Assembly (NCBI GenBank): GCA_017625535.1
Contig: JAGAKR010000013.1
Coordinates: forward strand, 1-46,931
Length of the DNA: 46,931 bases
DNA from: Bacteroidales bacterium
GTDB taxonomy: Bacteria > Bacteroidota > Bacteroidia > Bacteroidales > UBA932
Direction of reading: 5' to 3'
Shown here: in pieces, positions 19,318 to 28,387 of the stretch
How positions within the stretch are numbered: position 1 is the first letter of the stretch
Layout: each line of letters starts with the position of its first letter
Program-made: the position numbers and the translations under genes
The notes under the pieces: generated by a model
Told to the model about the DNA's origin: nothing
What the model saw: only the letters and a program-made list of their open reading frames with translations
Database searches by the model: none

Positions 19318-20928
19318 TCATTCTGCTGCACGCTGCAGCACCTCCACCGCCTTCAGTATCTCCTTGTCTTCCAAATTGATGAACTTAATGAAGTCGTTGA
19401 AACTGTATACAGAACGGATAATCAATCCTTTGAAATACTTGCGTATCTCGTTGCCGGAGATCTCCATATCTCCCTCTTTTGGCTCAACTCCTTTACCCGC
19501 ACAATACTCCAGGAATGCAGTAATTTCACTGTCGGGAACATCATATTTTGCCACAAATTTCTCTGGTGTGCTGTATTTTGCAAGAATCTCATCCCTGTGC
19601 TTGTCGGAATACTCGTTCATATAATCTGTAAGGAGCCCCTTGCGGAGAATCTCACCGTAGAATGGGGTATAATATGAAGTGTCTTGCGGAATGAAGATGT
19701 CAGGCATAATACCGCCTCCGCCATATACGGTTCGTTCCTCCTTCAAAGTCTTGAACTTGAGTGAATCAGGCAGCTGGATGCTGTCTCTGTTGAAATTCTC
19801 ACCCCTGTTGTAGCGCTCTATGAGCTGCTTGTAATACTCATCCTTCTTCCCCTGCTCGTAAGGGCTCTGTATCACCCTACCACTTGGAGTATGGTACCTG
19901 GAAACTGTAAGCCTAAGGGCAGAACCGTCCTGCAGAGGAATCTGCTGCTGCACCAAACCCTTGCCAAAAGAACGGCGCCCAATAATGGTACCTCTGTCCC
20001 AATCCTGTATTGCACCTGCCACAATCTCACTTGCAGATGCGGAATTTTCATCTATAAGTATTGCTACAGGAACATTCTTCAGCAGGCCGTCTCCTGTTGC
20101 GTATTCATCAGACCTGCGCACCTTGGAACCCTCTGTATAAACAATCAATTGCCCCTGGTCCAGGAACATATTGGCAATCTGGATTGCAGCAGAAAGATAC
20201 CCTCCAGGATTCCCTCTGAAATCCAAAATAACACCTTTGGGGTATACTTTCAGTTCTGACAATGCCATTATCAGTTCCCTGAAAGATGTTGCTGCAAAAC
20301 GGGTAAGACGGAAATAGAGGATATCATCATCCAACGCATAATATGAATCTATGCTGTTGAGCGGAATCTTGTCTCTTGTAATTACAAAATCCAACAGTTC
20401 AGGCACTCCCCTGCGATGTACTGAAACCTTTACCTTTGTTCCTTTCACACCCCTCAGATAACCGTGTACACGCTCAATTGTAAGTCCGGTTCCTGAAATC
20501 ACCTCATCATCAACCTTTATGATTTTGTCTCCGGCCCTTATACCCACCTTTTCAGAAGGACCGCCGGGAATGGTGGAGTTAATTGTAAGAGTATCGTTTA
20601 TAAGGGCAAATTCTACTCCTATACCGTCAAAGTTCCCTTGCAGAGGTTCATTCATTGCCTTCATATCCTTTGCAGAGATATAAGATGAATGAGGGTCGAG
20701 TTCCTTCATTATTGCAACAAGGGCCTTGTCTGTAAGATTCTCAAAATTGGCAGTATCAAGATACAGCCTGTTTATGAAGAACATTGCCTGCCCAATCTTG
20801 TTTACTTTACCTGCAAGTTCATTCTGTGAAACCTGCGCAGATGTATTCTGTGCGGTTAATCCCAATCCGCTTGTGCAGAGAAGCACAACAGTTGCAACAA
20901 TATATAGGAAACTCTTTTGTCTGAACAT
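19318..20928 (-). CDS. S41-family C-terminal processing protease
   Basis: This serine protease family (CtpA/Prc-like) cuts exported proteins near their C-termini, in the periplasm of Gram-negatives. From the ATG at 20928 (536 aa) it has a signal or anchor segment 'SFLYIVATVVLLC', a PDZ domain around residues 95-180 ('GGPSEKVGIRAGDKIIKVDD'), and the S41 catalytic core with 'VILDFRGNPGGYL', catalytic Ser298 in 'ENSASASEIVAG' and Lys323 in 'RSFGKG', the 25-residue spacing seen in Prc. An in-frame TTG start at 20964 lies inside rnz and is less likely. It begins four bases after rnz, forming a likely rpsA-rnz-protease run. Its substrates cannot be read from sequence. Confidence 0.93.
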   Translation of the reverse strand: MFRQKSFLYIVATVVLLCTSGLGLTAQNTSAQVSQNELAGKVNKIGQAMFFINRLYLDTANFENLTDKALVAIMKELDPHSSYISAKDMKAMNEPLQGNFDGIGVEFALINDTLTINSTIPGGPSEKVGIRAGDKIIKVDDEVISGTGLTIERVHGYLRGVKGTKVKVSVHRRGVPELLDFVITRDKIPLNSIDSYYALDDDILYFRLTRFAATSFRELIMALSELKVYPKGVILDFRGNPGGYLSAAIQIANMFLDQGQLIVYTEGSKVRRSDEYATGDGLLKNVPVAILIDENSASASEIVAGAIQDWDRGTIIGRRSFGKGLVQQQIPLQDGSALRLTVSRYHTPSGRVIQSPYEQGKKDEYYKQLIERYNRGENFNRDSIQLPDSLKFKTLKEERTVYGGGGIMPDIFIPQDTSYYTPFYGEILRKGLLTDYMNEYSDKHRDEILAKYSTPEKFVAKYDVPDSEITAFLEYCAGKGVEPKEGDMEISGNEIRKYFKGLIIRSVYSFNDFIKFINLEDKEILKAVEVLQRAAE

Positions 20929-20932
20929 AACT

Positions 20933-21901
20933 CTACTCTTTAAATTTATCCAGTTCAATTTCAAATTTCATACCCTCTTTTGCCAGTTCTGTATTCGGGA
21001 ATATCTCCTTTGCCTCCTCCAACATAGTATCAAGGGATTTATATCGGGAAGAATAATGGCCCAATACAAGTTTTCCTGCCCCTGCCTCTTTTGCACAACA
21101 AGCGGCAGCAGAAGAAGTTGAATGGAAAGTGGTCTTTGCAAGTTCTGCAAATTCATTTGTATAGGTTGAATCGTGGTAAACAAGGTCTGCTCCATTAATC
21201 CAGCCCGCCAGTCTCTTGAACGGAAGGGTATCTGTACAGTAGGCAAAAGAACGGGGTTTGTATGGAAGATATGTGAAATCCTCATTTTTAAGGGTCTCCT
21301 CATACTCCACCCTGTTCCCCTCCTCATCAATGAATGATGCAGAGCGCACAAGGTCCTTCCCTTCCTTAAGCCTTGCAATATCATATAATGAAAGATTGTA
21401 TGGCTCAATGAGATGCTTGCGCACATTAAGTTGCGGAGTCTTCTCCCTGAACAGAAAACCGTAGGTCTCCCCCCTGTGCACCAAAGGGAAGGCAAACACC
21501 TCCATTTGTCGGGAGTCATATATCTGTACAGGTTCCTTGCATTTTATGGGATGCACCTCAATTTTATATTTTATCCCCTCCCCAAAATTCTCCATAAAAA
21601 AGGCAAGTATCTTCCCGACAGCTTCAGGGCCATAAATATGCAGGTCCCCCACCCTTCCCCCCATTGCCATAGTGGAAAGAAGGCCGAAGAGGCCGAACAG
21701 ATGGTCTCCGTGCAGATGTGAAATGAATATGTGGTCTATCTTGCCAAAAGACACCCCGAACTTGCGCATCTGCATCTGCGCACCTTCGCCGCAATCTATA
21801 AGGAACAAGCGCTCACGAACCGTAAGGATGTGAGCGCTTGGGTATCTGTTGGCAGTGGGGAGGGCCGAAGCCGTCCCCATTGTCAATAAAGAAAATTCCA
21901 T
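20933..21901 (-). CDS. rnz: Ribonuclease Z
   Basis: RNase Z removes 3' trailers from tRNA precursors. The 322-aa metallo-beta-lactamase-fold protein starts 'FSLLTMGTASALPT' and has the zinc motif His62-Leu-His64-Gly-Asp66-His67, with later ligands in 'YCTDT', 'DLVYHDSTYTNE' and 'LVLGHYSSRY', as in the short bacterial form. The frame could start at TTG 21904, but the ATG at 21901 is chosen. It follows the rpsA stop by three bases, an unusually tight link to a ribosomal gene. Confidence 0.95.
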   Translation of the reverse strand: MEFSLLTMGTASALPTANRYPSAHILTVRERLFLIDCGEGAQMQMRKFGVSFGKIDHIFISHLHGDHLFGLFGLLSTMAMGGRVGDLHIYGPEAVGKILAFFMENFGEGIKYKIEVHPIKCKEPVQIYDSRQMEVFAFPLVHRGETYGFLFREKTPQLNVRKHLIEPYNLSLYDIARLKEGKDLVRSASFIDEEGNRVEYEETLKNEDFTYLPYKPRSFAYCTDTLPFKRLAGWINGADLVYHDSTYTNEFAELAKTTFHSTSSAAACCAKEAGAGKLVLGHYSSRYKSLDTMLEEAKEIFPNTELAKEGMKFEIELDKFKE

Positions 21902-21904
21902 CAA

Positions 21905-23758
21905 TTATTTTGAAGATTTTTCCATCTCGCTTTTTAGAGCAGCAAGAGCATCAATATCACCAAGAGTGGTTTTCTCAATGTTTGCTTTGATCTTCTTAAC
22001 AGCTTTCTGAGTTGACTCAGCCTCAGCTGCCTTCTCTTTGCTCTCTTTAGCCTCTACCTCTCTCTTTGCATCCTCTGCAATTCTTGAGTGAGAAAGAATG
22101 ATTTTCTTGTTTCCTTTGTTGAACTCTACAACTTTGAAGTTCAATTTCTCCTCTGCTTTAGCAGTTGTGCCGTCCTCTTTTACAAGAGCTTTGGCAGGAG
22201 CAAATCCCTCAATGCCGTATGCAAGTGCAACTGTAGCGCCTTTATCGTTGAAAGAAACTACTGTACCCTCGTGTACTGAACCTACTGTAAATACAGTCTC
22301 AAATACATCCCAAGGGTTCTCCTCCAACTGTTTGTGGCCAAGGCTCAATCTTCTGTTCTCAGCATCAATCTCAAGAACAACTACCTCAAGGTTCTCGCCA
22401 ATTGCAGTGAACTCAGATGGATGTTTTACTTTCTTGGTCCAAGAAAGGTCGCTGATGTGTACAAGACCGTCAACACCCTCCTCAAGCTCTACAAACACAC
22501 CAAAGTTTGTGAAGTTTCTTACAACTGCGCTGTGTTTTGAACCTACAGGGTATTTCTCAGTGATGTCAGCCCATGGATCTGCTTTCAACTGTTTGATGCC
22601 AAGAGACATCTTTCTCTCCTCTCTGTCAAGGGTAAGGATGCTTGCCTCAACCTCGTCACCTACTTTAAGGAAGTCCTGAGCGCTTCTGAGGTGTGAAGAC
22701 CAAGACATCTCTGAAACGTGGATAAGACCCTCAACACCTGGCTGGATCTCAATGAATGCGCCGTAGTCTGCAAGAACAACAACTTTACCTTTAACGGTGT
22801 CACCAACTTTAAGGTTTGCATCAAGAGCATCCCAAGGGTGAGCGCTAAGCTGTTTAAGACCAAGAGCGATACGTTTCTTGGTATCATCAAAATCAAGGAT
22901 AACAACGTTGATCTTCTGGTCAAGAGCAACAACCTCCTCTGGATGGTTGATTCTGCCCCAAGAAAGATCTGTAATGTGGATAAGACCGTCTACGCCACCA
23001 AGGTCGATGAATACACCGTATGAAGTGATGTTCTTAACTGTACCCTCAAGTACCTGGCCTTTCTCCAATTTGCCGATGATGTCGGCTTTCTGAGCCTCAA
23101 GTTCAGCCTCAATAAGAGCTTTGTGTGAAACAACAACGTTTCTGAACTCGTGATTGATTTTAACAATCTTGAACTCCATAGTCTTGTTAACGAATACATC
23201 GTAGTCGCGGATAGGCTTAACGTCAATCTGTGAGCCTGGCAAGAATGCCTCAATACCGAATACGTCTACAATCATACCGCCCTTAGTACGGCATTTGATG
23301 TAACCCTTAACAATCTCGTCTTTGTCGAATGCCTCGTTAACTCTATCCCAAGATCTGAGTGATCGTGCTTTTTTGTGTGAAAGAACAAGCTGGCCTTTTT
23401 TGTCCTCAGCGTTCTCTACATAAACTTCTACTTTGTCACCAACTGCAAGCTCAGGATTGTATCTGAACTCTGAAACAGCAATGACACCCTCGCTCTTGTA
23501 ACCGATGTTAACAAGAACCTCTCTTTTTGTAACGGCTACTACAGTACCCTCTACAACCTCGTTCTCAATTACTGAAGAAAGGGTCTCTGAATATTTAGCC
23601 TCAACTTCCTCTTTAGATACACCGTAGTCAGTGTCCTGCTCGAATGCATCCCAGTCAAATTTGTCAATTGCAACAGATGCGTTGCTTTTGCGTTTTTTAG
23701 TCTCAACTGCCACTGGAGCCTCTACCTCCATTACAGTCTCTTTAGTTTCGTTACTCAT
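21905..23758 (-). CDS. rpsA: 30S ribosomal protein S1
   Basis: S1 binds mRNA on the 30S subunit and helps load leaders without strong Shine-Dalgarno sequences, which are typical in Bacteroidota. The 617-aa protein contains about six S1/OB repeats, recognisable by recurring units such as 'GTVVAVTKREVLVNIGYKSEG', 'GVFIDLGGVDGLIHITDLSW', 'GAFIEIQPGVEGLIHVSEMSW' and 'GVFVELEEGVDGLVHISDLSW', with Lys/Glu-rich low-complexity ends. The coding DNA has biased, repetitive codon choice fitting high expression. A promoter and a leader hairpin are listed separately. Rnz and the S41 protease follow closely. Confidence 0.96.
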   Translation of the reverse strand: MSNETKETVMEVEAPVAVETKKRKSNASVAIDKFDWDAFEQDTDYGVSKEEVEAKYSETLSSVIENEVVEGTVVAVTKREVLVNIGYKSEGVIAVSEFRYNPELAVGDKVEVYVENAEDKKGQLVLSHKKARSLRSWDRVNEAFDKDEIVKGYIKCRTKGGMIVDVFGIEAFLPGSQIDVKPIRDYDVFVNKTMEFKIVKINHEFRNVVVSHKALIEAELEAQKADIIGKLEKGQVLEGTVKNITSYGVFIDLGGVDGLIHITDLSWGRINHPEEVVALDQKINVVILDFDDTKKRIALGLKQLSAHPWDALDANLKVGDTVKGKVVVLADYGAFIEIQPGVEGLIHVSEMSWSSHLRSAQDFLKVGDEVEASILTLDREERKMSLGIKQLKADPWADITEKYPVGSKHSAVVRNFTNFGVFVELEEGVDGLVHISDLSWTKKVKHPSEFTAIGENLEVVVLEIDAENRRLSLGHKQLEENPWDVFETVFTVGSVHEGTVVSFNDKGATVALAYGIEGFAPAKALVKEDGTTAKAEEKLNFKVVEFNKGNKKIILSHSRIAEDAKREVEAKESKEKAAEAESTQKAVKKIKANIEKTTLGDIDALAALKSEMEKSSK

Positions 23759-23801
23759 TTTAATTAATTAACTTACTAGCGGGTTAAACAATATTTATAG
23801 T

Positions 23802-23853
23802 CTCAAAATGATTTGAGCGCGCGAAAGTAATGATTATTGCGCAGTTATACAAA
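23802..23853 (-). promoter_or_regulatory. rpsA promoter and 5' leader hairpin
   Basis: On the minus strand a TTTG (-33, bases 23850-23853) is followed after 20 bases by TACTTTCG (-7, 23822-23829), one mismatch from the Bacteroides consensus. The inferred transcript would start near 23815-23818 and has a leader of about 57-60 bases, opening with or just after the palindrome CTCAAATCATTTTGAG (23802-23817). Such a leader could be an S1 autoregulation site, but this is inference. Confidence 0.55.
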
Positions 23854-23912
23854 TTTTTAAGTAAAATTTCCTCATAATCCTTTTTAGAGCTATTTTTGTC
23901 CGAGAAAATTTT

Positions 23913-23955
23913 GGAAGTCGGGTATCGACTTCCCGGGAACCCGGGGACCGACTTC
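23913..23955. repeat. Dispersed intergenic palindrome, family A, copy 1
   Basis: GGAAGTCGG at the left pairs both with an internal CGACTTCC (23926-23933) and with CCGACTTC at the right end (23948-23955); the centre holds CCCGGG and ACCCGGGG. It lies 20 bases before the POT-like transporter gene. Two related copies lie at 36680-36699 and 36778-36821. Confidence 0.8.
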
Positions 23956-23975
23956 TCCGTTAACTTATTGATACT

Positions 23976-25253
23976 ATGAAAAATAAAGGTTTTGAACGCA
24001 ATTTCTGGATTGCAATCATTATGGAATTCTTTGAAAGGGGTGCATACTATGGTGTACTCTCTGTTCTGTCTGTATATCTGGTACTTACCGGAGAAGAAGG
24101 GGGGCTCGGGTTCAGCAAGGCCCAGGCCGGCACAATAATGGGAACTATCCAGCCGTTGCTGTACTTCCTTCCAATTGTAGCCGGAGGCATTGCAGACCGC
24201 TACGGATACAGAAGGATCCTCTTCTTTGCATTCACCTGTATAACAGGCGGATATGCGCTTACAGCAATAACCAGTTCATATATTCCGGTATTTGCATCGC
24301 TCCTCCTTATGGCTGTGGGTGCAGGATTCTTCAAGCCGGTAATATCGGGAACAATAGCAAAATCCACCACTGAAGAGAACTCAACACTTGGATTCGGCAT
24401 CTTCTACTGGTCCATTAACCTTGGAGCCTTCCTTGTACCGCTCATTCTGGTACCAATACTTAAGGCTCAGGGATACCACAACATATTCTATATGGCAGCA
24501 GCAGTAGGATGCATCCTTATGCTCATAAACACATTCCTCTACAGGGAACCCGCTGCAAACGCAGACGCCCCAAAACAGGGAAAAACAATAAAGGAACTCC
24601 TTGTAGGAATAATAGAGGTGCTCAAAGACTACAAATTCATCATACTCATATTCCTCTACTCAGGCTTCTGGATCCTCTATTTCCAGATGTACGGCACAGT
24701 GCTCTGGTACCTTAAGGAATATGTGGATATGACTCCGTTTGATAACGCAGTAAACTCATTCCTGGGGCTGTTTGTAGATAATCCAAACTGGAAATTTGAC
24801 ACAGAACACGTAACTGTAATAAACGCAGGAGTAATCATCTGCCTTCAGTTAATTGTATCAAAACTGGTACAGAACTGGCCTGCCCTCCCAACAATGATAA
24901 TGGGAATAGGGTGCGGAACCCTGGGAATGGCAATCCTGAGCATCAGCGGCTCCCCTTGGATCTTCATCATAGGACTTATGGTATTCACCCTGGGAGAGAT
25001 GACAACCCACCCAAAATTCCTCTCATACATAGGAATCATTGCTCCTCCCGACAAAAAGGCGCTTTATATGGGATACTCATTCCTCTACGGAGTGATAGGA
25101 AGTTCAATAGGCTCATTCCTTGGAGCAAGCCTCTATGTAACAATAATTGAAGAGATGGGCAAACCGCATCTCTTGTGGCTCATCTTCTCCGGAATAGGAG
25201 TTCTGAGCATCGTAGGCCTGCTGCTCTACAACAAGATAGTGAACAGGAAATAA
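23976..25253 (+). CDS. POT-like major facilitator transporter
   Basis: This 425-aa inner-membrane protein has about twelve hydrophobic segments. Transmembrane helix 1 contains 'EFFERGAYYG' at residues 17-26, matching the ExxERxxYYG motif of proton-coupled oligopeptide (POT/PTR) transporters, and 'GGIADRYGYRR' is the MFS loop 2-3 motif. It is shorter than most POT proteins and the loop with 'VDMTPFDNAVNSFLGLFVDNPNW' is unusual, so the substrate (small peptides or another compound) is uncertain. It is transcribed alone, preceded by palindrome A copy 1 and ended by a hairpin terminator shared with the convergent corA gene. Confidence 0.85.
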   Translation: MKNKGFERNFWIAIIMEFFERGAYYGVLSVLSVYLVLTGEEGGLGFSKAQAGTIMGTIQPLLYFLPIVAGGIADRYGYRRILFFAFTCITGGYALTAITSSYIPVFASLLLMAVGAGFFKPVISGTIAKSTTEENSTLGFGIFYWSINLGAFLVPLILVPILKAQGYHNIFYMAAAVGCILMLINTFLYREPAANADAPKQGKTIKELLVGIIEVLKDYKFIILIFLYSGFWILYFQMYGTVLWYLKEYVDMTPFDNAVNSFLGLFVDNPNWKFDTEHVTVINAGVIICLQLIVSKLVQNWPALPTMIMGIGCGTLGMAILSISGSPWIFIIGLMVFTLGEMTTHPKFLSYIGIIAPPDKKALYMGYSFLYGVIGSSIGSFLGASLYVTIIEEMGKPHLLWLIFSGIGVLSIVGLLLYNKIVNRK

Positions 25254-25271
25254 ATATCCTCAAACAAAACA

Positions 25272-25297
25272 AAAGCCCCTTTTCCAAGGGGCTTTTT
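25272..25297. terminator. Bidirectional intrinsic terminator
   Basis: A 10-bp stem (AAAGCCCCTT at 25272-25281 with AAGGGGCTTT at 25286-25295) and four-base loop end in a T run on the plus strand, and read into TTTTGTTTTG on the minus strand. It sits between the convergent transporter and corA genes and can serve both. Confidence 0.9.
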
Positions 25298-25308
25298 CTA
25301 TATCTGAT

Positions 25309-26256
25309 CTATAGCATTTTACGCCGTCTGAAGAGTATTGACGCCAGCAGTACTGAAACCAGCATCATACCAATTACAAAAAGGAAATCCCATTTGCTGC
25401 CGAAAATAGGGAGCCCCAGGTTCATACCAAAAATACCTGATATGAGAGTAGGTGGCATAAACAGCAATGAAACATAGGTAAGAATCTTCATAATCTTGTT
25501 CTGATCCAGATTGATAAGACCAAGAACGGTGTTCTGAAGATACTCCAGCCTCTCAAAATTGAAATTGGTATGGTTAAGCAGTGAAGCAATATCCTTTACA
25601 AGCACATTCAGTTTGGTATGAACATCACGTGGATATTTGTCACTCTTAAGGAAAGAAGATATCATCCTCTGTTTATCTATGATATTCTCCCTAACCATCA
25701 TTGTATTTTCCTGCAACTGGTTTATGTCCAAAAGGAAATCCTCACTTACAGACTCACCGGCACTCACGCTCTTGCTGAACTGTGCAATCTCCTTGGCCAT
25801 AAGCTCAATCATATCGGCATCAAGGTCAATCCTGCTCTCCAGAATTGCCACAAGAATATGATAACCGGTAGGATAAAGTTTGTATGAAACAGAAATCCTC
25901 CTCTGCATATCAGTAAATGTACGCAAAGGTACCTGCCTTATTGTAACCAGCACACCCTCAGAAATGATGAAAGATACAGCCTCCATGCTGTAGTCATCCG
26001 GTCCCGGAATAAGGAAGTTGGTATTTGCAAAGATTGTGGTGTCTGTCTCCGAATAGCGCGATGAACTCTCAATCTCCTCAGCCTGTGCACGGCTCTGAAG
26101 TGTAGTTTCAAGGAATTCCTCCACGCTCCTCTTCTCCTCGCCGGTAGGCTCAAAGAGGTCAATCCAGAGTACATCATCAAAACCCAACTCGTCCAGATAG
26201 GCAATGTCAGATGAGGTAATAATCTGTCCTTTTGATTTATAGAAGATCTCAATCAT
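25309..26256 (-). CDS. corA: CorA-family divalent cation transporter
   Basis: CorA proteins are pentameric channels for Mg2+ (sometimes Co2+ or Ni2+). The 315-aa form starting at ATG 26256 (MIEIFYKS) is chosen over an upstream TTG at 26286. It has the long soluble N-terminal domain, a helical stalk (about 150-255) and two C-terminal transmembrane helices; the first ends with the signature Gly277-Met278-Asn279 ('SGIFGMNLGLP'), and the second is followed by a basic tail. It lies downstream of mntP with a 75-base gap and may be its own unit. Confidence 0.94.
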   Translation of the reverse strand: MIEIFYKSKGQIITSSDIAYLDELGFDDVLWIDLFEPTGEEKRSVEEFLETTLQSRAQAEEIESSSRYSETDTTIFANTNFLIPGPDDYSMEAVSFIISEGVLVTIRQVPLRTFTDMQRRISVSYKLYPTGYHILVAILESRIDLDADMIELMAKEIAQFSKSVSAGESVSEDFLLDINQLQENTMMVRENIIDKQRMISSFLKSDKYPRDVHTKLNVLVKDIASLLNHTNFNFERLEYLQNTVLGLINLDQNKIMKILTYVSLLFMPPTLISGIFGMNLGLPIFGSKWDFLFVIGMMLVSVLLASILFRRRKML

Positions 26257-26331
26257 AGCCTTGGATTTTAGGACTCGGTACAACAATCGGGTTTACAATC
26301 TGCAAATGTAACAAAAAAATTGTTGAATCGG

Positions 26332-26925
26332 CTATTGGAAAGTAACAATATGTTCAATAAGAATCTTTATACCTATGAGAATAAGAATCACACCACCCCA
26401 CATTTCGGCCTTGTTCCCTATTCTGCAGCCGAGTTTCCTCCCCCCCTGCAACCCAATGAAAGAAGCAAGGGCAGTAGCGGCAAAAGTGAAAAATACAGTA
26501 ACAAAAATTCTGGCCGCCCCAATCTGCAGCAGTGCCATTGAAGCCCCAACAGCCACAGCATCTATACTCGTGGCAGTAGCAAGGAAAGCAAGCCTTTTCC
26601 ATGAGAGGAAATTATATTTCCCAAGTTCATCATTGCAGCACTCTCCCTTCTTCCCGATAGCACCGAACAGCATTTTTCCTCCCAGATAAGCAAGGATTCC
26701 GAATGCAACCCAGTGGTCCCACTCAACAATGAAATTGGCAAACTTACCCCCTATGAACCAGCCTGCAAAGAGATATGCGGCCTGAAAAAAGCCAAAGAAG
26801 GCTATAATGGAAGCCTTCTTTGACATATTTACATTTTCCGGCAATGATATACCACCGCTGACAGATACCGCAAAAGTATCAAATGTGAGGCTTACAGCCA
26901 GTATCAGCAGTTCAAAGTATGTCAT
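26332..26925 (-). CDS. mntP: Manganese efflux pump MntP
   Basis: MntP exports Mn2+. The 197-aa protein has six hydrophobic segments and the family's duplicated acidic motifs: Asp16 in 'LTFDTFAVSVSGG' and Asp122 in 'TSIDAVAVGASM'. Length and both motifs fit well. No yybP-ykoY manganese riboswitch is seen; the gene starts six bases after the sodium:solute symporter stop, so it is probably expressed from the upstream operon. Confidence 0.94.
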   Translation of the reverse strand: MTYFELLILAVSLTFDTFAVSVSGGISLPENVNMSKKASIIAFFGFFQAAYLFAGWFIGGKFANFIVEWDHWVAFGILAYLGGKMLFGAIGKKGECCNDELGKYNFLSWKRLAFLATATSIDAVAVGASMALLQIGAARIFVTVFFTFAATALASFIGLQGGRKLGCRIGNKAEMWGGVILILIGIKILIEHIVTFQ

Positions 26926-26931
26926 GCGCCT

Positions 26932-28377
26932 TTATTTCTTTCTGAAGATGAGCAGACCAAGGATTGTGAGACCTGCACAAACTGCTATAAGTGAGAATCC
27001 GAAACTGAATACGTAACTCTCAATGAAGAAACAGATTGCAGGAGAAATTACACAAACATAAGGTACTGCCTTGTCGTTAACCTTAATCTTGGTAAATATA
27101 CCGAACATAAAGAGACCAAGAAGCGGGCCATAAGTATATGATGCAATCTGGTAAACCATATTGATTACCGCATCATTCTTAAGGACGTTGAATACACATA
27201 TCATAATCACAAACAGAGCCGCCATTACGTAAGTTACATTCAATCTGACTTTCTTCTTCTTATTGTCATCCCAGTTGTGTTTCTCAATGCCTACAATATC
27301 AATACATGTTGATGTTGTAAGTGATGTGAGGGCATTTGCACAAGTAGGGTATGCTGCAGAAATAAGACCTACAAAGAAGATTACACCTACAACAGGTCCC
27401 AATGTAAGGGCAACAGTAGGGAATATCTTGTCTGCCTCAAGTTTGCCGGCCTCGGTAGTTACAGCCTGGATAAGTTCAGGATGGCTCTGCATAAAGATTG
27501 CAAGAACGGCACCAAGGGTAACGAAAAGAAGGTTGATAGGGATCATCATAAGGATAGATGTCATAACATTCTTCTGTGCCTCCTTAATGTTCTTGCAACT
27601 CAAACTCTTCTGCATCATTGCCTGGTCAAGTCCGGTCATTGCTATCGGGATAAGGATACCGCTCAAGAACCTCTTCATCCAGTTTGTAGGGGATGCTGTG
27701 TCGGTATTGAACATATCAGAGAAGTGGCTCTCGTGCACATTTTTGAGCATCTCGCCAAAACCCCAGTCCAACTGGTTGCAGATTACACCTACAGAAACCA
27801 CAATTGCCACAATCATAAATGTTGTCTGGATGGTATCTGTATAGATGATTGTCTTTACACCACCCTTCATTGTATAAAGGATTGCAAGACCCACAAAAAT
27901 GATTGCCGCAACAACAAATGGAACTCCAAGAGGCTGGAGCACAAAGTTATAAAGCACAAAAATCACAAGGAATGTCCTTACGGTAGCACCCAAAAGCCTT
28001 GAAATTATGAAGAATGAGGCTCCAGTCTTGTAACTGAATGTACCAAAACGCTGCTCCAGATAGGTATAAATGGAGGTAAGGTTAAGTTTGAAATACAATG
28101 GGAGGAGAATTCCTGCAATGATGGCGTATCCGAAGAACATACCGAACACCATTGGCATATAGTAGAAATTCTCGTTGATTACGTTTCCAGGCAATGACAT
28201 GAAAGAGACTCCACTCATTGAAGAGCCAATCATACCAAATGCAACAAGAAACCAGTTTGAACTTTTGTTACCTGTGTAGTAACTCTTGCTGTCGGCATTG
28301 CGGCTGGTATACCAGGCAATTGCAAAAAGGAGCAAAGTGTAGATTACAAAAGTTGTAAGAAGGATAGTTGCGTTCAT
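26932..28377 (-). CDS. Sodium:solute symporter (SSS family), MurNAc-type transporter candidate
   Basis: This 481-aa, roughly 13-helix membrane protein begins at ATG 28377 (MNATILLTTFVIYT); longer in-frame readings enter recR and lack a membrane start. SSS features include 'NKSSNWFLVAFGMIGSSMSG', 'GNVINENFYYMPMVFG', and 'YTMKGGVKTIIYTDTIQ'. The substrate is not encoded in a recognisable motif. Because the gene lies in the same run as murQ and a BadF-type kinase, and because a Tannerella forsythia MurNAc transporter is known to be encoded with a MurNAc kinase and MurQ, N-acetylmuramate uptake is a reasonable guess. Sialic acid or another sugar remains possible. It starts ten bases after recR and is followed closely by mntP. 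Confidence 0.85.
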   Translation of the reverse strand: MNATILLTTFVIYTLLLFAIAWYTSRNADSKSYYTGNKSSNWFLVAFGMIGSSMSGVSFMSLPGNVINENFYYMPMVFGMFFGYAIIAGILLPLYFKLNLTSIYTYLEQRFGTFSYKTGASFFIISRLLGATVRTFLVIFVLYNFVLQPLGVPFVVAAIIFVGLAILYTMKGGVKTIIYTDTIQTTFMIVAIVVSVGVICNQLDWGFGEMLKNVHESHFSDMFNTDTASPTNWMKRFLSGILIPIAMTGLDQAMMQKSLSCKNIKEAQKNVMTSILMMIPINLLFVTLGAVLAIFMQSHPELIQAVTTEAGKLEADKIFPTVALTLGPVVGVIFFVGLISAAYPTCANALTSLTTSTCIDIVGIEKHNWDDNKKKKVRLNVTYVMAALFVIMICVFNVLKNDAVINMVYQIASYTYGPLLGLFMFGIFTKIKVNDKAVPYVCVISPAICFFIESYVFSFGFSLIAVCAGLTILGLLIFRKK

Positions 28378-28387
28378 AAAAAAGTTA

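Noticed and set aside
26256-26332. Manganese riboswitch near mntP or corA
   Set aside because: No yybP-ykoY core sequences were found before either gene.
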